Part shown: in pieces, positions 1-9,805 of the stretch
Layout of the letters: every line of letters starts with the position of its first letter
How positions within the stretch are numbered: the first letter of the stretch is position 1
Assembly: GCA_021648745.1 (NCBI GenBank)
Contig: JAKISE010000018.1
Span: 1 to 45,675 of the forward strand
DNA from: Cyclobacteriaceae bacterium
Lineage (GTDB): Bacteria; Bacteroidota; Bacteroidia; Cytophagales; Cyclobacteriaceae
Length of the DNA: 45,675 nucleotides
Reading direction: 5' to 3'
Notes under the pieces: generated by a model
What the model saw: the letters and a program-made list of their open reading frames with translations, nothing else
Databases searched by the model: none
What the model was told of the DNA's origin: nothing
Made by a program: the position numbers and the translations under genes

Positions 1-122
1 TCAAATCAGTCGCTTTGCTTTGTTTGTGTTCTCACCATAGCGGTGCTATGCTTTCGAATCCAAACTGCCTGATTTATTGTGACTTAAAGCCTCATCACGA
101 ACCCTATCGCATAATTCGGGTT
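1..122. repeat. Partial copy of a long palindromic intergenic element (copy 1)
   Basis: These 122 bases are identical to 22936-23057. The copy contains a perfect central hairpin (36-41 pairing with 45-50, loop GGT) and the whole right arm of the element. Its left arm should lie beyond the window edge, since the other copy has about 47 more bases on that side. No reading frame of note crosses it. It is non-coding and looks like a dispersed palindromic element or a MITE without a transposase; function unknown. Confidence 0.85.
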
Positions 123-137
123 AAAAAGTAATACTAA

Positions 138-160
138 CCTTAGGTCGAACTCAGGTTACT
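138..160. repeat. Solo arm of an inverted-repeat (MITE-like) element
   Basis: The sequence CCTTAGGTCGAACTCAGGTT and the next bases match the terminal arms of the element at 26111-26380 almost exactly. No second arm is found nearby, so this looks like a solo end or a decayed copy. It starts 15 bases after the first palindromic repeat ends. Between here and 261 I see only a weak stem (AGTAAT...CCATTACT, around 180-217) and no gene. Confidence 0.6.
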
Positions 161-261
161 AGCATAAGCATAGATTCTACAAGTAATAATGGGCATATAC
201 ATTCCATTACTGTGGGATGTGCTTAAGGTTTGGTTAGCTAACCTATAACCCTAACAGATTT

Positions 262-377
262 CGTCATTGCGAACCCCGTCCATAGTTTCTATTTTTAAAA
301 AAGGTGAATGGGTGTGGCAACCTGCTTTAATGTATAGCAGATTGCCACACCTCGTAAAAACGAGATTCGCAATGACG
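262..377. repeat. CGTCAT...ATGACG palindromic REP-like element
   Basis: Outer 12-base arms (262-273 and 366-377) are perfect reverse complements. An inner 16-base stem (311-326 with 336-351) has one mismatch. The 116-base unit therefore folds into a long interrupted hairpin. The CGTCATTGCGA...TCGCAATGACG pattern resembles short palindromic repeats seen between genes in many bacteria. It lies downstream of the giant gene that ends at 463 and could help stop or stabilise that transcript (inference). Confidence 0.75.
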
Positions 378-462
378 TTCTTACTGTCGGTTTCCTACAC
401 TAATTTAATTCCTCACCCTCATAAAGACATAAAAACGGATTTACTTAGGTAAGGAAGTTATT

Positions 463-3400
463 TTAATGCTGTACAATTATCCGTTTTTGAATAGGTTCTC
501 CATTCAGTTCTGTTTGAATGTAGTAAATGCCAGGTGTCCAGCTCACCGTTGCCAATTCTATCTGGCTATTTCCTTTTACTAGTGTGGTAGTATAGGTAAG
601 CTGCCCGAGCTGGTCATATACCTTTATCTTGGTGTCTTTAATTACCGCATTTTTAAATTTGAAAGTTAACTCCTCATTAGCAGGGTTAGGGTAGGAGGCA
701 AACCCATATAAGTCCAGTTGCTCTTCTATACCTGTTATGGTGCTTAAATTCGGTTCAATTATCTCTGTTTGATACACCAGCTTGCTTTGCTCATCTTGCA
801 CGAAAATAATAATTGAATAGGTGCCAGGTGCATATTCTTCACTGGTTGACCATGAATTAGTTACCGTAAAATTATCTCCTTGGGTTAAAGGGGTATCAAA
901 TTTTCGACCGGAGGCGGATGGAAGCATCTTTTGAACTACATAATTAAATCTATTTTCGCCTGACAATATTTGATCAGCAGGGTAGTTAGAAGCCAATAAT
1001 TGATTGGCTACAATGGCTGTGTGCACAATATAATTGCCGGGTAAATTTTCTAATGCTGTAATATCTGAACTAATGTCAATGGCATCACCATTTTGAGCCA
1101 CCGTGGTAATAATAGTTAAAGGTGAACTATTTAATGCACGGATACTATACTCGTCCTTTCCCCATTCTGTGTAACGTAAGTCCGCTTCCGCCTTCCCATC
1201 AATGGCCACTCTTGGGGTGGTTGTAATGCCATAATACAATGCTCTGGCATCGGCATCAGGGGAGCTGCTCAATGGATCATCTCCATCCATATCTGGGTGG
1301 TATTCTATTACGGCCAGTGCTGTGGTGGTGTTAGCTAATGTGTCAATTGATGCATTCTCATCTGCCGTATTAGTGGCTTGCATTGTACTTGAGAAATTCT
1401 CTAACAGCACGGTTCTTGTTCTATTGCCAATAAATAGATTGTCTATCGCTAAACCATCTTTATTTGGCCTATTGGCATCGCCACTTACAAACTGAACTCG
1501 TAATATAACATTACCCATGGCAGGGTTCACTTCGTCCAGTACATGCTTCGATTCTTGCCAGGTAGTATCTGTATCTGCCGACCAACCAAATAGTTTGGTA
1601 TCTTGATCACCTGGATTAGCAAAAATATCTTGTGTATTATACCATTTGTCTCCAGTTCCAAGTTCTCCTAAAATCTCCCAAGTGGCCGTAGCTAAATTGG
1701 TATCATTGGTATATTGTATCACTGCACCATCATCCCCTGTGGTGTTATAAAAGGTGCCAATTTTAATCATAGGGCGTTCTAATTGAGAAATATCGAAACA
1801 GGCACTGTATAAGTTTGTTTTGGTGCCAGCTGAATAGCCAGGGTTTAATCCTGTCATCCATACATTTTGGCCTTCTTCAGCGGTGTTTATTACATTTCCA
1901 TTGGGTAGGCCATACTCCCAGGCCGATATTCCAGAAACACTTTCTGACACCCAACCTCCTCCATCAGCTTCAAAGTCTTGGTTATATACATTTGTCTCCG
2001 TAACAGTAATAGATTCTAAAACACCAATTACTTGGGTAAATGACACTATGCAGCCTGTAGTAGTTTGTAGGTCTAAAACTAAATTATAACCGCCTGGTTC
2101 AAAACCAACTCCAACAGATAGCTCGATTATCTGTGTAGGCAGTACATTTGGAAAGGTTTGAATGGTATTGCCTTGTAAATCTTGAATTTCCCAATTTAAT
2201 TCACTTATTTGATTATTATTTCCTAAAGGAAAACTAATTCTTAATGTTCCTGAATCATCGTAACAATTATTAATTAAATTATAAGCAACACCTGTAAAGT
2301 TTATAAATATTACCTCTGTTTCTTCACTTTCGCACCCATTAAATAATACTTGACTAACTTTAAATGTATTACTTTCACTAGCCAATTGGGCGGCATTAGG
2401 TGTAAAAAGAGGATCGTTCGAAACTTCACTTCCAAATACATCTCTCCATATAACTCTTGCCTCTACAGGGTCTCCATCTCTATCAAAACCTGTTAATTGG
2501 TTAGTAATCGTTGCTGTTGGTATATTGGTTAAATTAGTTACACAATAGGTGTTATTTAGCTCTGTTGTTTGAGGTGTAAAGGGTTGTGCATAAATCACCA
2601 TATTTTTGATTATGGTATTCTCACAAACAATTCCAAATTCATTTCCCTCGGCATATCTATAAGTAATATCAAGGGTATCTCCATTAATCGAATCTTGCAC
2701 TATTAATTTATCAATATTAAGTTCAAAATCTTTCCATTTTGTTTTGTCCAATGGGTTATTTGTATCAAAAAAGTATGTAATTACACCTGACTCCGGTCTA
2801 TTGGTTGTAAATTCAAAGAAAGTGCCTGTAGCTGCACTTACAGTATTGCCCGGTTCTAAGCTTATGTCATTGGCCGTGGTACAAACACGATTTTCAGCCA
2901 GTATAAAGTCTAATGTAGGTCTTGCAAAAACCGTAGTAAGTTGGCTTCTGGAGTTATAAGTAGTCAAAATCGGGTCATAAGTAAAATAACGTACAAGCAG
3001 TTCTCTTTCTTGCGATGTATTTAGGTATTGTCCTGCGCTGTCAGGCCTAAAAATGTAGTCTATTCCTGCCACGTTTATGAGACCTGAAGATGTGGATTGG
3101 CTCTGAGTGAACAAAGTTCCATCTTCTTGTAATCTCCAAGCATAGTCAAACTCATCATTTATCAAAAATGGATCTAGTATCACTGAAGCAGAATCATATA
3201 CGCAATATGCTCGAGCCAAGCCTGTAATTAAGCTGTTAGCATCGTATAACGTAAATATTTCAGTTCCTGAGCTCGTACATCCATTTGCATTTGTAAAGCT
3301 AAAAGATATAGTATAAATATTATTACTAGGTGCTATTGAATCATAAGTGAGTAACGAAGGGTTAAAAATCCAGTCATCATTGGAATCCTTATAAACTGCT

Positions 3401-6400
3401 TGTCCCGAAAAGAAGATGGTCGTATCGGCACTCTCTATTAATTGTGTGGTGTCAGAACCGTTAATACTAACCAACTCAAGAAGAAATGGAGCATCTGCTG
3501 TTGTAAAGTTAGTTTGCGGAGGTAAAAATGAAACAGGAGGCAATGGGTTAACAGTTACGTTTACACCCTGCATACCACTACAACCGTCAGTATTTATTTC
3601 GGTTACATTAATTGTTTGCGCAGATGCTGTAATATTTGTGCCTGAGCCCCAATCTACAATAATAGTACTGGTGCCTTGCCCCACAAAAGTAGTTCCGTCA
3701 GTAGTTGGAACTGTCCAATTATAACTACTACCTGCATTATCAGAAACAGAATAAAGAACAGAATTATCTCCTTCACACACGGAAAGAGCTGGGTTATTAA
3801 AAGCAATGGTTGGTATTAAGCTAAGTGAGAGGGTCATTGGTTCTGCACTTGGAGTACCCACTCCACCAGTAGGTGTTAGTTGTAGGCTAGCATATCCTAA
3901 TGTGTTTTGCTCATAATTTGACAACGTATAAGTTCCATTTAAAATAATGGAACTAACAGTTCCACCATCAAAACCAGCATAACTTCCACCATCAGGATCA
4001 GCACCATCTGGTATTCTTTCCCATAATCCACCTGTTGCATCTCCACCTACTTGGCCATCCAGTATAACTATTACAGGGTTTACGGCATTTCCATCCCAGC
4101 AAAATGTACTACCCCCTCCTGCAATTTCGGGTGTTGCAGTAGCATCAGCTACAAAATTCACAATTAAATTGTCTGAAATAGGATCACAAGCAGTAGGGTT
4201 TCCTGTGGTTGTTAAGGTTAGAACTACACTATTATTGAAAATATCATTCACACCAATGGTGTAGTCCGCATTTAAGTTAGTATCGTTATCGAAAGACCCA
4301 TTACTAGATCCCGGGTTTGTCCAAAGAATACCACCAGCACCTGAAAAAGAAGGAGGGTTTGCAAGAGGTCCAGCATCTAGTGTAAATACGAAGCCATTTG
4401 GCAAGTAGTAGCTAAACTCTCCGAGTGCATCCCCACCAGCTTCCACCACAGCTCTAGAATTTTCTCTTATCGTATAACTACCTGAAATCTGAGCTAAAGA
4501 AACACTACACCCTTCATTATCGGTAACACCAGTTAATGTATATATATTATCCTGATCTAAGTGAACCGGGTTAATACTAATATCATCTCCCAGAGTATAA
4601 CCGTTTTCAATCAAGCCATCGTTAATTGTTAATGCTTGATTTTCACGGGTGTAATTAATGGTATAATTAGAAGTGCCGCCACTAATAGCAATAGCTAAGG
4701 TAGATTCTGTTGTTGACCCACTGCTACAAACTGTGGTATTATTAATACTTCCGAAAGTTAGTGAAGCACTACTTGGGCCAAGTAAAACCGTATTAGGAAC
4801 TATCGCCAATGTATCTGTTTTAACTTCTGCTTGTGGGTTACCTGTAGAAATGTCTTTCATAGCAATAATAGGTCCGGTTAATGCGTTTAATGGTGCTATT
4901 GCCCGAACCTCCGTATCACTGATAACTACCACATCACTGCCAGTAGCAACTAGGCCACCTTCAAAAGTTACATGGGTTACGCCTGTTAAAAAAGAACCGT
5001 TAATAATAAGGTTTTCACCAATACATATAGCAGTGCCAGTTTCAGGGGCAATGCTAGTAATGTTAGGAGGTCCAAAGGTGACAAAATCCCAATCGGTTGT
5101 GGTGTTATAGCCTGCAAATTGGTTACCTGCTAAATCGAGTGCCACGGTACCATCTATGGTAATGTAATACCCTGTGCTTGCAGCTAAATCTGCCCCAGGG
5201 TTAATGGTTAATTGGTCGGTTCCGTTAAAACCTACTTCAACCGGTGCTGTACCCATATCGTACTGTGCAAACAGAACACCTCCTGCATCAAAAATACGTA
5301 TAAAACCAGTAGTAGGCGTTTGAATATCTTCAGCAAATTGGATAACAAAGTTGCCATCTACTCTGTAATTAAAGCTGTCATCCGCAGGAGTTAATGTGAG
5401 GGCGGTTGGTTCATCGGTATCAATGATAATGGTTTTATCATTTTGAATAGAGTTGCCCCCATTAATTGCAGGCAGGGTTAAAATGGCATTAAGGTTTACC
5501 ACATCTCTAATGGTTCCTCCATTTAGCACCAACGAGGTAGTAGCTGCATAATCTAATGGGTTGGCATTATCGGTAGCGCCTACGGTGTAGGTAAAAGTAT
5601 GGGTAAGTCCGGCAACACTAGGTGTATAAGTGGCAGTCCCTCCTGAGTTTAAAATTAACACAGGGCTTCCGGTAAAAGCAACGATCTCGTCAAAAGTAAT
5701 TTGAATAGATATTACATTTGCATCGTTATAATACCCAGTGGCTGTTAAGGAAGTTACAGCCGTTATACTTGGTTGCTGTGTATCTACTTCAATCGTTTTG
5801 TCGTCCTGCAACCTATTGGGTGCTAATGGTATGGTTAGGTTAGCACCATTGGAAACAGCATCTAATATACTGCCCCCATTTAAGTTCATAGAAACCACAT
5901 CCAAAGGGTCTGCATTTTCATTTGCCCCTATGGTGTAGCTAAATACGAGCTGAGTAGCAATGGATAATCCTGCATTATAATTAACTACAGCAGCAGAAGG
6001 GGTGGTGTTAAGTGTAATTTGAGGAGTGCCTGTAACCGTTACAGCCTCATCCAAATTAACTTCAATATTTATTATTGTTGGAGAGGTATATATACCAGAT
6101 AGGGTAGCAGTAGTAATGCTAGTAATTTCTGGTTGTTTTGTGTCAATAACAAAAGGTGGAGAACTGCCCCCTATATCGGTATTTCCAGCAACATCAGTAG
6201 CTCCACTTGCGGTTGGTACAATGGCTATTTCTGCTGCAATTTGTTCTTGTACTACACCATGGGTAAACGACTCTGTCCAAACTGTATTGCCCACACTCCA
6301 AGCTCCATCATTATTTGTGGTAAAATCGGCACTTGTTCCAAAACTGATAGTTGGTTCTTTGGCTCCAGCAGGATCCATAGCTTCATCGTAAGTTACCGTT

Positions 6401-9400
6401 ACTGTTTGAGTGAGACTTCCTAGTGTTATGGGGTTGGTAGATATGGCAACGGCAGCAGTAGGGTTTCTGGTGTCTAATACAAACGTATTAGAGGTGCCAC
6501 CAACGGCATCTGCATTGCCTGCTAAATCTAGTATTCCTACAGCAACGGTTACCGATTCGGTAAATTCTTCGGCTATTACGCCATGTGTAAAAGCCTGTGT
6601 CCAGGTGTCATTAGTGGTGTTTGTTGTGCTCCAACTGCCAGTACCTGGCGTAAAATCAGCACTATTTATAAAAGAGATGCTTGGATTCACTCCAGTTTGC
6701 ATCGACTCACTATAAATAATTTGAATCGTTTGAACGAGGTTGCCATCATAAATGGGGTTTACACTTGCAGTAGTTGATAAAATAGTAGGCGGGGTTACAT
6801 CTGCAAATGAGAATAAATCTCCCACAAAAGGAGTACCTATTACCGCTCCTGTACTTACAGATAAATCAGAGGTGTTGGCAATAGACAATTGTAAGGTTGG
6901 GGTAGCAGCAAATACATTTCCTTCTACCTCTGCTATAATAAAAAAGTTATTAGCAGTTGTACCATCAATCGATTCAGAAATTCCAGAAATTGAAATGGTA
7001 CTTGCTGTGGGTGTTGTTATAGCAGCCCCTGCTATAAGCGTATTATCACCTGCCGTAGAGTAATCTCCATCGGTAGAGCGGTACAAACTTAGGTTGAGTA
7101 TTTTGCCATCAGGGTCAGACGAAGTTGTTATTGTGCCTCCTGTAAAGTTTAAAGTGCTACCCGTGGTTGTTAAGTTAAAGCCAAACAAGGCATTATTGGT
7201 GGAGCCACTACTTAGAGGAGAGGTAGCAATTCCACCTGTGATTTCTGTAACTGTGGTACTAGCCGACACTACGGTATTAGGTGAACTATTGGCAACTAAA
7301 CCTGAAGGTGAAGTTGTCACTCTTATTCGTGATGACCCTGTGCTTTGAAGGTTAAAACCCGAAGCTGTAAAATCAGCATAGCCATTTGTAAAACTAGCTA
7401 AAGCACTTGCAGGGTTTAAGGTTGCATCTGGCGTAGTTACTGCTAGTATTTCACTAAAATCCAAATCAATATTACCATTGCCATCTGTGGCTTCTAAAAT
7501 GGGCTGTTGTGCAAGTGCTATGTTTGCTATGGCTGTTGCCGAAGGTTGTGTGGTATAGGCAATTTCTGTTGCAAGTACTTCAATTGGGTTATTATCACCC
7601 AAATCTGCATTTGAATTAGTGGTGGAAGAAGGGTTGAAACTAGAATGGCCTGCAATAATGCTAAAATCACCACCTGAAATTTCAAACGCTAAGTTTAGTC
7701 CATCAATGGTAGACTGAAGGCCTCCTAAATTTGTTTCCAGGTATACTATAAGAGATACTACTTTAGGGGTTCCTTCAGGAATATTTCCTAGTTGATTGTT
7801 TGAATTTGATATACCTGTGAAAACAATGCTATTATCTGTAGGGGTTGCTGTATATGTATCGCCCCCGCTACCATCATGGCTTAATCTTGCACTGGCCAGT
7901 ACACCAGCCCAGCCTCCGGTATCGTCACTCCCCGTTTCGCGATTAATGATTAATTGCGTAAATTCAGTATCATTACCATCACCAGCATCATCGGTAAGGG
8001 TAAAAGTAAAAACAATAGGAGCTCCTAAAAACGAGTTTTGTATCGAACTAATAGAGGCTGCTCCCGTACCACCAGTTATGGTAGAAGTAGGTAAAGGCCC
8101 TGGTGTTGTGGTAGAATTTGTAGGAGGGGAAGTAATGTTATAACATTTTGTGCTGTTGTTATAGGAAAACACAGCCACAAAATAGGTGCTAGAACTATTT
8201 AGATTGTTAATAGTAACATCCGATCCATTATCGTCCGTGGAAACCACATAATTACCTGTACCTATTTCGCTTCCACTTTCAAAATCAGTGTCTGCCGTAT
8301 AGGTAACACCATCAACAGGTACAGCATCTACTGCACCTCCTTCTTTAATAACTACCAAAGTCCTATCACCGTTTCCACCTGTCCAGCTTAAATCAAAATG
8401 ATCTCCATGAACTGTTGAGAATGATAAACCCGTAGGTTGTGTGGTTGGGTAATTACAAAGTGTAAATACTGATGTTAAGGTATTTGAGTTCCCATAATTA
8501 TAAGTTGTTGGCTCACTTCCATCCCAATCATAAGGCACGATTGTGAAGCTATATTCAGTTACTGCTAATAGAGGAGAGATTGTGGTGGTCGTACCTCCTG
8601 TAATATTTGCCACAGGGCTGCCAGTAGGTGCTGCCCCATCTGTAAGAGAAGGTGAGGGAGCAGTGCTACCAGTATTCATATAAATAAGGTAGCCAAAAGC
8701 ATTGGTAGAAGCCCCCCAGCTTAGATCGATTGTTGTTGCAGCTTGAGCTGGAGAAGTAAATGTTGCAATAGCTCCAGGTTCGTTGGCTAAGGTGTAAAAA
8801 GAGCCTTCGGGTCCAATGGTTGTGGCCACTGCGTTAATGGCATAAGGAGCATAAAATATTTGTGTTTTTGCAGGTAAACTACTTCTTGCATCAGTAAATA
8901 CACCTCCGCCTGTACCTCCTTCATCTAATTGATTATCTGATATGCTTATAGGTGAAGATGTTTCCCAAAGGGTTCCTCGTTCAGTTAAAACGTTTCCTCC
9001 AACATCGGTTATGTTTCCACCCAAAGTAGCACTATTATTTGTAATAGCTGTTTCCGTTGGTGAAGTTACAACAGGGGCGGTTTCTAATGTAAATACAGAG
9101 GTTAGTGTTATCGGAGTTCCAAAATTATAAGTTGTTTCTTCACCGCCATCCCAATCATAGGGGATAACCGTAAAGCTGTATTCTGTATACCGTGTAAGTC
9201 CAGTTTCTGTAAAGGAGGTTCCACTCTGATTTACTGGACTCCCCGTGGGAGATGTTCCATCTGTAAGAGTAGGAGTTGGGGCTGAACCACCAGTGCTCAT
9301 ATAAACAAGGTAGCCAGTTGCACCAGTAGAAGCATCCCATGTTAAATCAATGGAGGTACTGGTTTGAGTGCCAGAAGTAAATGTTGCGATGGCTCCAGGT

Positions 9401-9798
9401 TCGTTGGCTAATGTGTAAAAGTTGTCATCGGGGCCAACGGTTGTTCCTCCACCATCAATGGCGTAAGGAGCATAAAATATTTGTGATTTAGGGGGTAATG
9501 CTATCCTACTATGTGTAAAAGTACCTGTAGTTGTACCTCCTTCTGCTAATAGATTGTCTCCAATAGAAGGGGCTGAGCCAACATTCCAAACAGTGCCTCT
9601 TTCGGTTATGCCTGTACCCGTATCAACAGTGCCACCTAGTGTGGCAGTTGTATTGGTAGTTGCAGTTGCTGTTGGAGCAGACAAGGTTGGTTGAGCAACT
9701 GCTTTTGTAAAAGAAAACAGTACTGAAACTATTAAGATACTTAATATAAATGTGGGCTTTACAAATTCCGTAAAACTGATAGGTTTAATTTTAATCAT
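463..9798 (-). CDS. Giant T9SS-exported multidomain surface protein
   Basis: A 3111-residue protein with an N-terminal signal peptide (about 1-36, cleavage after AVA). Residues about 37-238 and 239-443 are a tandem duplication, each with a fibronectin-III-like half. Further along are bacterial Ig-like units with repeated DTxxP-type boundaries (about 1020-1500), an IPT/TIG-like domain near 1576-1660, PKD-like segments, a MAM-like jellyroll region (about 2604-2790), and a stretch near 2794-2900 that looks like an Omp28-type thioredoxin fold lacking its cysteines. The last 80 or so residues (from SYPNPANEELTF to the end) are a type A C-terminal sorting signal, so export by the T9SS and surface attachment are expected. 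It is the last gene of a six-gene operon, 7 bases after the lipoprotein gene. No catalytic domain is recognised; an adhesin or surface-layer role is inferred. Domain borders are approximate. Confidence 0.88.
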   Translation of the reverse strand: MIKIKPISFTEFVKPTFILSILIVSVLFSFTKAVAQPTLSAPTATATTNTTATLGGTVDTGTGITERGTVWNVGSAPSIGDNLLAEGGTTTGTFTHSRIALPPKSQIFYAPYAIDGGGTTVGPDDNFYTLANEPGAIATFTSGTQTSTSIDLTWDASTGATGYLVYMSTGGSAPTPTLTDGTSPTGSPVNQSGTSFTETGLTRYTEYSFTVIPYDWDGGEETTYNFGTPITLTSVFTLETAPVVTSPTETAITNNSATLGGNITDVGGNVLTERGTLWETSSPISISDNQLDEGGTGGGVFTDARSSLPAKTQIFYAPYAINAVATTIGPEGSFYTLANEPGAIATFTSPAQAATTIDLSWGASTNAFGYLIYMNTGSTAPSPSLTDGAAPTGSPVANITGGTTTTISPLLAVTEYSFTIVPYDWDGSEPTTYNYGNSNTLTSVFTLCNYPTTQPTGLSFSTVHGDHFDLSWTGGNGDRTLVVIKEGGAVDAVPVDGVTYTADTDFESGSEIGTGNYVVSTDDNGSDVTINNLNSSSTYFVAVFSYNNSTKCYNITSPPTNSTTTPGPLPTSTITGGTGAASISSIQNSFLGAPIVFTFTLTDDAGDGNDTEFTQLIINRETGSDDTGGWAGVLASARLSHDGSGGDTYTATPTDNSIVFTGISNSNNQLGNIPEGTPKVVSLIVYLETNLGGLQSTIDGLNLAFEISGGDFSIIAGHSSFNPSSTTNSNADLGDNNPIEVLATEIAYTTQPSATAIANIALAQQPILEATDGNGNIDLDFSEILAVTTPDATLNPASALASFTNGYADFTASGFNLQSTGSSRIRVTTSPSGLVANSSPNTVVSASTTVTEITGGIATSPLSSGSTNNALFGFNLTTTGSTLNFTGGTITTSSDPDGKILNLSLYRSTDGDYSTAGDNTLIAGAAITTPTASTISISGISESIDGTTANNFFIIAEVEGNVFAATPTLQLSIANTSDLSVSTGAVIGTPFVGDLFSFADVTPPTILSTTASVNPIYDGNLVQTIQIIYSESMQTGVNPSISFINSADFTPGTGSWSTTNTTNDTWTQAFTHGVIAEEFTESVTVAVGILDLAGNADAVGGTSNTFVLDTRNPTAAVAISTNPITLGSLTQTVTVTYDEAMDPAGAKEPTISFGTSADFTTNNDGAWSVGNTVWTESFTHGVVQEQIAAEIAIVPTASGATDVAGNTDIGGSSPPFVIDTKQPEITSITTATLSGIYTSPTIINIEVNLDEAVTVTGTPQITLNTTPSAAVVNYNAGLSIATQLVFSYTIGANENADPLDVVSMNLNGGSILDAVSNGANLTIPLAPNRLQDDKTIEVDTQQPSITAVTSLTATGYYNDANVISIQITFDEIVAFTGSPVLILNSGGTATYTPSVAGLTHTFTYTVGATDNANPLDYAATTSLVLNGGTIRDVVNLNAILTLPAINGGNSIQNDKTIIIDTDEPTALTLTPADDSFNYRVDGNFVIQFAEDIQTPTTGFIRIFDAGGVLFAQYDMGTAPVEVGFNGTDQLTINPGADLAASTGYYITIDGTVALDLAGNQFAGYNTTTDWDFVTFGPPNITSIAPETGTAICIGENLIINGSFLTGVTHVTFEGGLVATGSDVVVISDTEVRAIAPLNALTGPIIAMKDISTGNPQAEVKTDTLAIVPNTVLLGPSSASLTFGSINNTTVCSSGSTTESTLAIAISGGTSNYTINYTRENQALTINDGLIENGYTLGDDISINPVHLDQDNIYTLTGVTDNEGCSVSLAQISGSYTIRENSRAVVEAGGDALGEFSYYLPNGFVFTLDAGPLANPPSFSGAGGILWTNPGSSNGSFDNDTNLNADYTIGVNDIFNNSVVLTLTTTGNPTACDPISDNLIVNFVADATATPEIAGGGSTFCWDGNAVNPVIVILDGQVGGDATGGLWERIPDGADPDGGSYAGFDGGTVSSIILNGTYTLSNYEQNTLGYASLQLTPTGGVGTPSAEPMTLSLSLIPTIAFNNPALSVCEGDNSVLYSVSDNAGSSYNWTVPTTDGTTFVGQGTSTIIVDWGSGTNITASAQTINVTEINTDGCSGMQGVNVTVNPLPPVSFLPPQTNFTTADAPFLLELVSINGSDTTQLIESADTTIFFSGQAVYKDSNDDWIFNPSLLTYDSIAPSNNIYTISFSFTNANGCTSSGTEIFTLYDANSLITGLARAYCVYDSASVILDPFLINDEFDYAWRLQEDGTLFTQSQSTSSGLINVAGIDYIFRPDSAGQYLNTSQERELLVRYFTYDPILTTYNSRSQLTTVFARPTLDFILAENRVCTTANDISLEPGNTVSAATGTFFEFTTNRPESGVITYFFDTNNPLDKTKWKDFELNIDKLIVQDSINGDTLDITYRYAEGNEFGIVCENTIIKNMVIYAQPFTPQTTELNNTYCVTNLTNIPTATITNQLTGFDRDGDPVEARVIWRDVFGSEVSNDPLFTPNAAQLASESNTFKVSQVLFNGCESEETEVIFINFTGVAYNLINNCYDDSGTLRISFPLGNNNQISELNWEIQDLQGNTIQTFPNVLPTQIIELSVGVGFEPGGYNLVLDLQTTTGCIVSFTQVIGVLESITVTETNVYNQDFEADGGGWVSESVSGISAWEYGLPNGNVINTAEEGQNVWMTGLNPGYSAGTKTNLYSACFDISQLERPMIKIGTFYNTTGDDGAVIQYTNDTNLATATWEILGELGTGDKWYNTQDIFANPGDQDTKLFGWSADTDTTWQESKHVLDEVNPAMGNVILRVQFVSGDANRPNKDGLAIDNLFIGNRTRTVLLENFSSTMQATNTADENASIDTLANTTTALAVIEYHPDMDGDDPLSSSPDADARALYYGITTTPRVAIDGKAEADLRYTEWGKDEYSIRALNSSPLTIITTVAQNGDAIDISSDITALENLPGNYIVHTAIVANQLLASNYPADQILSGENRFNYVVQKMLPSASGRKFDTPLTQGDNFTVTNSWSTSEEYAPGTYSIIIFVQDEQSKLVYQTEIIEPNLSTITGIEEQLDLYGFASYPNPANEELTFKFKNAVIKDTKIKVYDQLGQLTYTTTLVKGNSQIELATVSWTPGIYYIQTELNGEPIQKRIIVQH

Positions 9799-9805
9799 TT
9801 GCCAA

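Noticed and set aside
267..452. 61-codon plus-strand frame
   Set aside because: It runs through both arms of the palindromic repeat at 262-377, has no protein-like pattern, and is better explained by the repeat.
463..9798. Many plus-strand frames of 60-145 codons inside the giant gene
   Set aside because: They are shadows of the repetitive Thr/Ser/Gly-rich coding sequence; none has a family motif.
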